This document shows positions 17,601 to 24,682 of a DNA stretch of 64,000 nt, piece by piece. A program made the position numbers and the translations under genes. The notes under the pieces are model-generated. The model saw only the letters and a list, made by a program, of their open reading frames with translations, was not told where the DNA came from and ran no database searches. Origin of the DNA: Nocardia brasiliensis (GTDB lineage Bacteria > Actinomycetota > Actinomycetes > Mycobacteriales > Mycobacteriaceae); NCBI RefSeq assembly GCF_011801125.1, contig NZ_CP046171.1, positions 1,240,001 through 1,304,000 of the forward strand, in the 5' to 3' direction. Position 1 is the first letter of the stretch. The number at the start of each line of letters is the position of its first letter.

Positions 17601-19330
17601 ATCTCCTCGATCCGCCAGCTGGTCGCGCCGAGGGCGAAGACGTCGCCGACCCGCGACTCGTACACCATCTCCTCGTCGAGTTCGCCCACCCGCGAGGCCT
17701 TTTCGCCGACCATGTACACCGCGAACATGCCGCGGTCGGGGATCGCGCCGCCCGAGGTCACCGCGAGGCGCTGGGCGCCGGGGCGGCCGGTGAGGGTGCC
17801 CGCGTCGCGGTCCCAGACCAGCCGCGGGCGCAGTTCGGCGAACTCGTCGGACGGGTACCGCCCCGCCAGCAGGTCGAGCACCGACTCGTAGGCCGAGCGC
17901 GGCAGGGTCGCGTAACTGCCGGTGCCACGCACGATCTCGAACCAGGCGTCGACGTCGATGGGTTCGAGCGCGCACGCCGCCACCGTCTGCTGGGCCAGGA
18001 TGTCGAGCGGGTGCGCGGGGATCTGGATGGCCTCGATCTGACCGGTGGTCATCCGCTGGGCCGCGACAGCGCAGTGGATCACGTCGGTGCGGTGCTTGGG
18101 GAACAGCACGCCGCGCGAGATCTCGCCGACCTGATGCCCGGCCCGGCCGACCCGCTGCAGCCCGCTCGCGACCGAGGGCGGCGCCTCCACCTGAACCACC
18201 AGGTCGACCGCGCCCATGTCGATGCCGAGCTCGAGGCTGCTGGTCGCGACCACGCAGCGCAGCCGCCCGCTCTTCAGGTCGTCCTCGATGATCGCGCGCT
18301 GCTCCTTGCTCACCGATCCGTGATGCGCCCGCGCGAGCAGCGGGCTCGCGCCGTGCACCACCTCGCTGGTGGCGCCGATCAGGGCGGGCGGCTGGTGCTC
18401 GAGCTGCACCGGCGCACCGATCCGCTCGGCGTAGGTCTCGTTGAGGCGGGCGGTGAGCCGCTCGGCGAGTCTGCGCGAATTCGCGAACACGATCGAGGAC
18501 CGGTGATCCAGGACGAGATCGACGATGGCCTCGTCCACGTGCGGCCAGATCGAGCCCTGCTCCGAGTCGCCCAGTTCGGTCATGTCCGCGACCGGCACCC
18601 GCACGGACAGATCGAAGGTCTTCGGTGCGGGCGGCGAGACGATGGTGATCGGCGCGTTGCCGACCAGGAAGCGCCCAACCTCGTCCGGCGGCCGCACGGT
18701 CGCCGACAGGCCGATGCGCTGGGCCGGACCGCTCGGCGCCCGGTCGTCGCCTTGGCGCGGCTCGGAGGTCAGCATGTCGAGCCGGGCCAGCGAAAGAGCC
18801 AGGTGCGACCCGCGTTTGGACCCGGCGATCGCGTGCACCTCGTCCACGATCACGGTGCGCACGTCGCGCAGCGTCTCCCTGGCCGCGGAGGTGAGCATCA
18901 GGAACAGTGATTCGGGCGTGGTGATCAGGATGTCCGGCGGGGTGCGCTGCATCGACCGCCGGTCGGCCGCGCTGGTATCGCCGGAGCGGACGCCGACCCG
19001 GATCTCCGGCGGGTCCAGGCCCAATCGTTTGGCGGTCTGGGTGACGCCGACCAGCGGCGCCCGCAGGTTGCGTTCCACGTCCACCGCGAGCGCCTTGAGC
19101 GGGGACACATACAGCACCGAGGTGCCGGTGCCGGCCTCCGATGGCGCCCTGGTGGCCAGCCGATCGATGGCCCACAGGAACGCCGACAGCGTCTTGCCCG
19201 ACCCGGTCGGCGCGATCACCAGCGTGTGCTCGCCCGCCGCGATCGCCGCCCACGCCCCCAGCTGCGCGGACGTCGGCGCCGGAAACGCACCGTCGAACCA
19301 CTCCTGGGTAGCCGGGGAGAACTGAGCCAT
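14681..19330 (-). CDS. lhr: ATP-dependent DNA helicase Lhr (large helicase-related protein)
   Basis: The 1549-residue superfamily 2 helicase translocates 3' to 5' on single-stranded DNA and is tied to DNA repair. Walker A APTGSGKT is near residue 39, the Walker B/DEVH box VDEVHAIAG near 174, motif III GLSATVRPP near 217 and motif VI QRVGRAGH near 406. The large C-terminal region contains the Lhr-specific winged-helix and HTH_42-like domains. Start is ATG 19330 (MAQFSPATQEWF); the reading frame extends upstream but that part looks non-coding. Length fits the actinobacterial Lhr family (about 1500 residues). It is followed by nei. Confidence 0.95.
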   Translation of the reverse strand: MAQFSPATQEWFDGAFPAPTSAQLGAWAAIAAGEHTLVIAPTGSGKTLSAFLWAIDRLATRAPSEAGTGTSVLYVSPLKALAVDVERNLRAPLVGVTQTAKRLGLDPPEIRVGVRSGDTSAADRRSMQRTPPDILITTPESLFLMLTSAARETLRDVRTVIVDEVHAIAGSKRGSHLALSLARLDMLTSEPRQGDDRAPSGPAQRIGLSATVRPPDEVGRFLVGNAPITIVSPPAPKTFDLSVRVPVADMTELGDSEQGSIWPHVDEAIVDLVLDHRSSIVFANSRRLAERLTARLNETYAERIGAPVQLEHQPPALIGATSEVVHGASPLLARAHHGSVSKEQRAIIEDDLKSGRLRCVVATSSLELGIDMGAVDLVVQVEAPPSVASGLQRVGRAGHQVGEISRGVLFPKHRTDVIHCAVAAQRMTTGQIEAIQIPAHPLDILAQQTVAACALEPIDVDAWFEIVRGTGSYATLPRSAYESVLDLLAGRYPSDEFAELRPRLVWDRDAGTLTGRPGAQRLAVTSGGAIPDRGMFAVYMVGEKASRVGELDEEMVYESRVGDVFALGATSWRIEEITFDRVLVTPAFGQPGRLPFWHGDGLGRPAELGGALGEFVRKVGQHPQNLEKLTAAAGLDAFATSNLSALLDEQRTATGHLPSDKTLVVERFRDELGDWRLVLHSPYGLPVHAPWALAIGARLRERFGVDAAPNASDDGIVVRLPDTTDEPPGAELFVFEPDEIDDVVTEQVGGSALFASRFRECAARALLLPRRDPGKRAPLWQQRQRSAQLLDVAQKFPDFPILLETVRECLRDVYDLPSLRDVLSRVARRQLRLVEVETATPSPFANALLFDYIGQFMYDGDSPLAERRAAALSLDSSLLAELLGRVELRELLDAAVLELTERELQRITPERHARDAEGLADLLRLLGPLTAAEAAERCVADPADWFAELLAARRAMAVSFAGRSWWVAVEDASRLRDALGVPLPIGTPAAFIEPVPDPLGDLVGRYARTHGPFTTEAVAARFGLGTAVVGTALHRLVTEKRVVEGEFTPGAAGSEWCDAQVLRRLRRRSLAAARHEVEPVSTATLGRFLPAWQHIGSSELRGVDGVAAVVEQLAGVPIPASAWESLVLPARVRDYSPAMLDELMATGEVSWSGHGSITAKDGWIALHLTEQAPFTLAPPDDIELSEVQLSLLSALGATLTPPPANAALPQQKPVELDLDAPDARPSGTGVPAPRLAPVPHGGGAYFFRQLSDATGLLDDAQVAAALWELVWAGIVSGDTFAPVRALLSGTTRTSTAHRTPRRAPRGRAYLPRPSMPTRSGPPTVAGRWSLLPERVADNTVRAHATADLLLERYGVLTRGSVQSEGIPGGFALMYRVLTEFEDRGRCRRGYFVDSLGGAQFSTTDVVDRLRSFDTERRPSETAAQAGQALALAACDPANPYGAALPWPKGESEGGHRPGRKAGALVVLVDGDLVLYLERGGKTLLTFTEDPDARRRAAHALAGLVHGRRVDSLVIDKVDGETVHGNTFAGFLTEAGFSATPRGLRLRTRP

Positions 19331-19522
19331 GCCATCAGTCTGCACCCGGGCACCGACACATCCCTCGGTGTCAACCACCCTGGCGGTCGCTCGCGTGCGC
19401 ACCCGGATCCCGCGTGGGGACGGGCTGGGCGTGATCGCGGCCGTACCACCGGCCGCCTGCGCGTACTCGAGTCTGGCCGGAATCCGCGAAGCCCCGCAAC
19501 GGATAGTCGTAGGCTCTGTCCC

Positions 19523-20068
19523 GTGCACAAGGTGCTGAGACTCGACCTGGTCAGCCATGGAATGACCGAGGCGATGCGGAAGGCACGTTTTCCAGTCGAC
19601 GAATCGCTGACCGAAGCAGGCCGCCGCGCCATCTCCGGCAGCACCGCGCTGGCCGCACCTCGGGTGCTCACCGGTCCGGAACGCCGGACGGTCGAGACGG
19701 CGGCGCTATTGGGGCTGCCTGGCGAAGAGGACACCCGACTACGTGACTTGGACGCGGGGGCATGGCGCGGTGGCGCGCTGATGTCGGTGCCGCAGGACGA
19801 GCTGTACGCCTGGCTCACCGACCCGAAGTTCCGTGGCCACGGCGGTGAATCCGTGGTGGACGTGATCGAGCGGACCAGGTATTGGATGGCCGAGATCGCC
19901 TCCGAGGGGAAATCCACCATCGCCGTCACCCACCCCGCGGTGATCCGGGCCGCACTGCTGGTGACGCTGGACGCACCGCCGAAGTCGTTCTGGCGGATCG
20001 ATATTCCGCCGGGCAGTGTCACCCGGCTGCACTACCGCGGGGAATGGACGCTGCACTTCACCGCCTGA
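19523..20068 (+). CDS. Histidine phosphatase superfamily protein with altered RHG motif
   Basis: This 181-residue protein has the fold signature of the phosphoglycerate mutase-like (histidine phosphatase) superfamily. The usual N-terminal RHG is SHG (residues 11-13, LDLVSHGMTEAMR): the phospho-accepting His12 is kept but the phosphate-binding Arg is Ser. A second conserved His is in VTHPAVIRAAL near residue 134, and LTGPERRTVETA supplies the middle Arg. Start GTG 19523 is chosen because the protein begins with the first beta strand there. Reduced or changed activity is possible. It ends three bases before the convergent TetR gene. Confidence 0.8.
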   Translation: MHKVLRLDLVSHGMTEAMRKARFPVDESLTEAGRRAISGSTALAAPRVLTGPERRTVETAALLGLPGEEDTRLRDLDAGAWRGGALMSVPQDELYAWLTDPKFRGHGGESVVDVIERTRYWMAEIASEGKSTIAVTHPAVIRAALLVTLDAPPKSFWRIDIPPGSVTRLHYRGEWTLHFTA

Positions 20069-20071
20069 CCG

Positions 20072-20698
20072 CTACGGCGTCGCGCCGCTCTTCGCGGCGA
20101 GCGGGCCGGTGCCGAGCGTGAGCAGCATGCGCAGGGCGTCGGTGATCAGTCTGGCCGGGATGGACGGATCGATGGCGCGCTGCATGCCGAGCCCGATGCC
20201 CATGCTGAGGATCCCCGTCGCGGCGTCCTCGACCGGTACCGGCAGATCCATCCCCAGCGTGTCGGCCAACGTCTGTACCTGCGCGGCAACGGCGCCGCGC
20301 AGCACGCCGAGGCTGGACACGAGCGCGGCCCGCAGCATCGGGTCGTCCCGCGCGACGGTCGCGAACTCGAATTCGAGCATGGTCCAGCCGACGTCGCCGA
20401 TGGTGTGCTCGGCCCATTCCTGGAACCGCAGCAGCTGGTCGTCGAAGTCGCCGCCGGCCGCGAGCAGGTCGGTCACCTCCTGGAACTTGGTCGCGTGGAT
20501 CAGCTCGAGCACCTCGAGGCCGAGCTCCTTCTTGGTGCGGAAGTTCGAGTAGACGGCGCCCTTGGAGTACCCGGCCTCCTCGGCGACCCGTTCCAGACTG
20601 GTGCTTGCGTAGCCGTCCGCCAGGAACAGGTCGCGGGCCGTGGCGATCAAGTCCGCGCGGGTGCGGGCCTGGCTCTCGGATCGGGTCAGACGTGCCAT
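20072..20698 (-). CDS. TetR-family transcriptional regulator
   Basis: This is a 208-residue regulator. The DNA-binding domain spans residues 10-56 (ARDLFLADGYASTSLERVAE and SKGAVYSNFRTKKEL) and the C-terminal domain resembles the TetR_C groups with a long helical ligand pocket. It is divergent from a patatin-SDR pair, with 68 bases between the start codons, so it most likely controls that pair and itself. The intergenic DNA holds ATACC-GCT-GGTAT (20729-20741) and a CCGA-N6-TCGG element just before it, both possible half-operators. Confidence 0.9.
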   Translation of the reverse strand: MARLTRSESQARTRADLIATARDLFLADGYASTSLERVAEEAGYSKGAVYSNFRTKKELGLEVLELIHATKFQEVTDLLAAGGDFDDQLLRFQEWAEHTIGDVGWTMLEFEFATVARDDPMLRAALVSSLGVLRGAVAAQVQTLADTLGMDLPVPVEDAATGILSMGIGLGMQRAIDPSIPARLITDALRMLLTLGTGPLAAKSGATP

Positions 20699-20728
20699 GC
20701 CGTGATTCTACGTACCGATAGATTTCGG

Positions 20729-20741
20729 ATACCGCTGGTAT
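20729..20741. promoter_or_regulatory. Short palindrome between tetR and the patatin gene
   Basis: ATACC and GGTAT flank GCT in a 13-bp perfect inverted repeat, centred between the divergent starts. A neighbouring CCGA-TAGATT-TCGG (20716-20728 region) adds partial dyad symmetry. It is a plausible operator for the adjacent TetR, but the site is short. Confidence 0.35.
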
Positions 20742-20766
20742 TTGGATTCTGCTAGTGTTTGCAACC

Positions 20767-21714
20767 ATGGGTAGCAAGAACGGGTCGCAGCGGCGCGGCC
20801 TGGCCATCGGCTGTGGCGGCACGCTGGGCGCGGCGTGGATCGTCGCGGCGCTCGCGTCGGTGCGAGATGTGCTCGATTGGGATCCGCGCGAGGCCGACGT
20901 CCTGATCGGCACCTCGGCGGGCGCCGAGCTGGTCACCATGCTCGGCAGCGGTATCGCCGTGGACGAGCTGGTCGCCGTGCAGGACGGCACCTCGATGCAC
21001 CCGATCCTCACCGAGCACCTGCGCTCCGGGCCGGGACGGCTGCCTCCGGTGCCGCGCCCGCGCCTGGGCTCGCTCCGATTGCCCTTGCGGCGCACGGATT
21101 CCGGGCAGCGGCTGCTCACCGCGGGCAGCGGGTTGCTTCCGGTCGGCGGCGGCGACGCGAGCTGGTTGCAGCGGCTGGCCGAGCGGCTGAATCCCGGCCG
21201 CGCCTGGGTGTCCCATCCGGCGACCTGGTTGGTGAGCATGGATTACGCGACGGGAGAACGGGTTCCGTTCGGCTCGCCGGACGCACCGGCGGCCCCGCTC
21301 GGCGCGGCGTTGCGCGCCTCGTGGGCGGTGCCCGGCTGGTTCCCGCCGGTGCAGATCGACGGTCGCCGGTTCATCGACGGCGGGGCGGGCTCGACCGCCT
21401 CGGTAGACCTGCTCGTGCCCGCGAAGCTGGACGAGCTCGTCGTGCTCGCTCCGATGGCCTCGACCGGGAAGATCCCCGCGAGCGGGCCGGGTCACTTCCT
21501 CGAACGGCAGCTGCGCAATCGCATGAGTGCCGCGCTCGATGCGGAGATCGCTCAGCTGCGCGCGACCGGTACCAAGGTGCTGCGCATCGACGCCACCGCC
21601 GCGGATCTCGCGGTCATGGGCCCCAATTTCATGGACGGCCGCCGCCGTCTCGACACCTTCCAGCACAGCCTCACCAGCACCCGTCGTGCGGTCGAACAAG
21701 GAGTCTTCGCATGA
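20767..21714 (+). CDS. Patatin-like phospholipase family protein
   Basis: This is a 315-residue serine lipid hydrolase. The oxyanion loop GCGGTLGAAW is at residues 13-22, the nucleophile elbow GTSAGAE near residues 51-57 (Ser53), and the catalytic Asp in IDGGAGST near 205. These form the Ser-Asp dyad of patatins. ATG 20767 is preferred over GTG 20755. The stop overlaps the SDR start (ATGA), so both are one operon, probably under the divergent TetR. No signal peptide is seen, so it acts in the cytoplasm or on the inner membrane face. The lipid substrate is unknown. Confidence 0.88.
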   Translation: MGSKNGSQRRGLAIGCGGTLGAAWIVAALASVRDVLDWDPREADVLIGTSAGAELVTMLGSGIAVDELVAVQDGTSMHPILTEHLRSGPGRLPPVPRPRLGSLRLPLRRTDSGQRLLTAGSGLLPVGGGDASWLQRLAERLNPGRAWVSHPATWLVSMDYATGERVPFGSPDAPAAPLGAALRASWAVPGWFPPVQIDGRRFIDGGAGSTASVDLLVPAKLDELVVLAPMASTGKIPASGPGHFLERQLRNRMSAALDAEIAQLRATGTKVLRIDATAADLAVMGPNFMDGRRRLDTFQHSLTSTRRAVEQGVFA

Positions 21715-22547
21715 GAATTCTCGGTCACGGCTACCCCGGCCTCGAGCTGAAGGGTGCCCGGGTGCTGATCACCGGCGCCGGTCGCGGGATCGGGCTGTCC
21801 ACCGCGGAACTGTTCGCGGGCAAGGGCGCCGAGGTGGTGATCGCCGATGTCGATACCGCCGCCGCCGAAACCGCCGCTGCCGCACTGGGCGCCAGGTCCT
21901 ACGAACTCGATGTGCGCTCGCGAGGCCAGTGGGACAAGGTGATTGCCGATCTCGGCCACGTCGACGTGCTGGTCAACAACGCGGGCGTGATGCCGGCGGG
22001 TGCCTTTCTCGACGAGCCGGATGTGGTGGGGCAGGCCACGATGGACATCAACGTGTGGGGCCTGATCCACGGCATGCGCGCCGTCGCGCCCGGCATGATC
22101 GAGCGCGGCCGCGGCCATATCGTCAACGTGGCCTCGTTGGCGGGCAAGATCCCGGTGGCCGGTCTGGCTGTCTATAACGCGAGCAAGTTCGCCGCGGTGG
22201 GCCTTTCCGCCGCAACGCGTTTGGAGTTCGCGCCGCAGGGGGTGAGCGTCAGCTGCGTGCTCCCCTCGGCCGTGCGGACGCGGCTCTCGTCCGGCCTCGC
22301 GCTCGGCAACGGCATGCCGACGGTCGATCCCGAAGACGTCGCCGCCGCCATCGTGCGCACGGTCGACACCCGTAAGGCCGAGGTCGCCGTCCCTAACTAC
22401 CTGGGCCCCATCGACGTCGCGCTGGCCGCCGCTCCCGAGCGCGCGGTCCGCCTGGTCCGCCGCCTCTTCGACGGTGACCGCGCCCTGCACCCCGCCGACG
22501 AGAAGACCCGGGCCGAATACGAGGAGCAGGTCCGCAACATCAGCTGA
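21711..22547 (+). CDS. Short-chain dehydrogenase/reductase
   Basis: This 278-residue NAD(P)-dependent oxidoreductase has cofactor motif TGAGRGIG at residues 22-29, NNAG near 87, the catalytic Ser in NVASLAG near 140, and YNASK (Tyr-Lys pair) near 153-157. An Asp after the second strand (ADVD) favours NAD(H). The ATG overlaps the patatin stop by four bases, indicating coupling, and GAACAAGGAGTC provides the ribosome binding site. With a lipid hydrolase as partner, the substrate may be a lipid-derived alcohol or ketone (inference). Confidence 0.9.
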   Translation: MRILGHGYPGLELKGARVLITGAGRGIGLSTAELFAGKGAEVVIADVDTAAAETAAAALGARSYELDVRSRGQWDKVIADLGHVDVLVNNAGVMPAGAFLDEPDVVGQATMDINVWGLIHGMRAVAPGMIERGRGHIVNVASLAGKIPVAGLAVYNASKFAAVGLSAATRLEFAPQGVSVSCVLPSAVRTRLSSGLALGNGMPTVDPEDVAAAIVRTVDTRKAEVAVPNYLGPIDVALAAAPERAVRLVRRLFDGDRALHPADEKTRAEYEEQVRNIS

Positions 22548-22717
22548 CCCTCCGTGCCCGCGGTGCGTGAGCCCCGACCTTCTCGGCTGGGCTCGTTCCG
22601 CACCGGCTGTGCCGACGGGGTCGGCACACATCGCCGTTCTCGACCCTGCCTGACAAACCGGGCACTGGTACAGCAGGCGATACGGCGTCGCATTCACTCG
22701 ACCCACGGTGGGCTTTA

Positions 22718-22757
22718 CAACGACTGTGGGCCGGCCGAGGGCTGGCCACAGTCGTTG
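22718..22757. terminator. Bidirectional terminator hairpin
   Basis: CAACGACTGTGG (22718-22729) pairs perfectly with CCACAGTCGTTG (22746-22757), and the interior adds GGCC pairing. It lies between the convergent SDR and secretory lipase genes. Confidence 0.75.
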
Positions 22758-22769
22758 CGGCGGAGGGGT

Positions 22770-23987
22770 TCAGCAGGTGGTGGGGGCGGGGTCGCCGCGG
22801 AAGCGGGCCTCCACGTAGTTCCATGCCTCGGCGAAGCCCGCGGCGGCGGTGGTGAGGTGTTCGGCGATCTCGTAGGGGCGGAACTCGACTTGTGCGCCCG
22901 CCTTGCAGTAGCGGTCGACGACCTCGGCGACCGGTGGGAAGAAGGTCATTTCATCGAAGCGACCCTGCCAGATGAAGGTGGGGATGCTGGGGACGCCGTC
23001 GTAGTAGCGCAGGCTGTTCTCCCGCAGCACCTGGTGCGCGACCGGGCTGTCCATCAGGCTCTTCGACGCGGCCATCTGCTCGGCGTTACGGAACGCGCCG
23101 TGGAACAGCAGGAACCGGCGGCAGGCATCATGGGTGAATTCCCGGAACCACAAACCGTTTTCATTGAGCTGATCCGAAACCGGCAGCCGCTCCGGGTATT
23201 CGCGTTCCAGGCCCATCGCAGCGGCGAAGGCCAGCCCGAAGCCGGGGTGCGGCGCGAAGCCCAGCGCCATCGCCATCTCCTCGAGATCGGCGGGGATACC
23301 GCCCGCGACGGCCGCGGTGAGCTTCAGGTCGGGGGCGTAGGTGGGCTGCAACGCGGCCGCCCAGGCGGTAGCCATGCCGCCGCCGGAGTAACCCGCAATG
23401 GCGACAGGCGAATTGCCGAGTCCGAGTTCGGTCACCTTCTGCACGGCTTTGACGCTGTCCAGCGTCATCATGCCGCTGAGCCGGGCGGCGCCGTAGGCCG
23501 AGGTGGGGCCGAGGTAGTCGGGCAGCGAGACCGCCCAGCCGCGCCCGATCGGCAGCATCGCGCCGACTGCGTCCTGGAGCTCGCCGTTGAACAGCGAACG
23601 CGACGGGTTGCACTGGGTGCCAAGGGAATTGATGAGCGCCTGATAGGAGACCAGCGGTGGGTTCTTGACGCCGAGCGGCAGCAGCACCGTGGTCACGCCC
23701 ATGACCGGCTTGTTCTGCGAATTGGTGGACCGGAAGGCGACCTGCCAGCCCTCGGTCCCGACGTACGGGCCGGTGTCGATCTTGCGCGAACGTACCACGT
23801 CACCAGGTTTCAGGTCCGCCAAATTCGCTGGCGCACTGTAGAACACGTCCGGGTCCGGGGTGGGGTACAGCGGCTGGGCGGTCGTCGCGGGCAGGCCTAC
23901 CAGGCCCATCGGGACGATGCTCAGCATCAGGATCGCGATCCTGAACGGAACTCTTCGCACGGCTTTCCTTCGAATCTCGGCCGCCAT
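22770..23987 (-). CDS. Secreted lipase (secretory lipase/LIP family)
   Basis: This 405-residue alpha/beta hydrolase has a basic N-terminus, a hydrophobic segment at residues 16-36 and a TTA-Q cleavage-like site near residue 42, so it is exported. The nucleophile elbow is GYSGGG near residue 190. The cap region and a C-terminal WQGRFDEMTFF and AEHLTTA segment carry the probable Asp and His. The family includes fungal LIP and mycobacterial/nocardial triacylglycerol lipases. ATG 23987 is chosen because the signal sequence begins there; the frame stays open to 24230 but reads as low-complexity. A hairpin lies just past its stop. Confidence 0.87.
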   Translation of the reverse strand: MAAEIRRKAVRRVPFRIAILMLSIVPMGLVGLPATTAQPLYPTPDPDVFYSAPANLADLKPGDVVRSRKIDTGPYVGTEGWQVAFRSTNSQNKPVMGVTTVLLPLGVKNPPLVSYQALINSLGTQCNPSRSLFNGELQDAVGAMLPIGRGWAVSLPDYLGPTSAYGAARLSGMMTLDSVKAVQKVTELGLGNSPVAIAGYSGGGMATAWAAALQPTYAPDLKLTAAVAGGIPADLEEMAMALGFAPHPGFGLAFAAAMGLEREYPERLPVSDQLNENGLWFREFTHDACRRFLLFHGAFRNAEQMAASKSLMDSPVAHQVLRENSLRYYDGVPSIPTFIWQGRFDEMTFFPPVAEVVDRYCKAGAQVEFRPYEIAEHLTTAAAGFAEAWNYVEARFRGDPAPTTC

Positions 23988-24682
23988 CGACTCGCCGACC
24001 CCGACTTTCGTTCGGCAGTTCGGACGGACCAGCACTGCAGGGAGAGGTCGCGGCGAACATCGTCGTTCGCTGCGTGGACGGTAAGCAGGAACCCACAGCC
24101 GCACCGAGGGGCGGACCGGCACACCACCTTTCGACTCGACGCTGCGGATTGCGCGGCAGACGGCACCATCCGCAGCGAAAGTAGCGTCGAGGCGGCCGCC
24201 CCGCGCGACCGGCCCCGGCAAATTGGACAATTAACAACTCGGCACCTGTGCACCTGCACAAGATCACTATTGCCAAGCGTGCGCAACTCCCGCCCGTCGT
24301 CGTTGGGAGCCGTTGGCTATCACCGCAGTAGGGCTGTGTGGCGCCGTGCGGCGACGGCCGGTGTTTCGTCCGGCTGACCCTGTTGTCGCCGAAGCGGCGG
24401 GCTGTCGAGTCGACGCGCGGTGGGTTCGCCGGGATGTCGCCACGCGCTCGGCGCACCCGGCGGGGCGGCCGGTGCGCGGTCGGCGATCAGTGACTGAGTG
24501 GTGGCTGTCACAACAGACCGCACATCATGCATAGTGTGTGCCCATTCACAGGTGATCGAATTGGGCAACATGCTCAACAAAGTGAGCAAAGGTTGTTCAG
24601 TTAGCGCTTTGAAGGCAGGGTATGCGGCAAGAAGTGCTCAACTAGGAAGGCGCCCGATCGGTGCCGACCGGAGGTGGACCGA
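23988..24682. other. Divergent intergenic region (lipase / indolepyruvate oxidoreductase)
   Basis: This 695-base stretch separates two divergent start codons. I see no convincing gene; short open frames here have Arg-rich shadow-like composition and no ribosome binding sites. The only clear element is an inverted repeat at 24571-24588 close to the oxidoreductase gene. Composition is close to the flanks. Confidence 0.6.
24571..24588. promoter_or_regulatory. Inverted repeat upstream of the indolepyruvate oxidoreductase
   Basis: TGCTCA-ACAAAG-TGAGCA is a perfect 6-bp dyad with a 6-base spacer, 94 bases before the start codon, within a locally AT-richer block that also contains TTGTTCAG and TTAGCG promoter-like sequence. 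It may be an operator. Confidence 0.4.

Noticed and set aside
24313..24534. 73-residue open frame in the lipase/oxidoreductase intergenic region
   Set aside because: Arg-rich shadow-like translation and no start signal.
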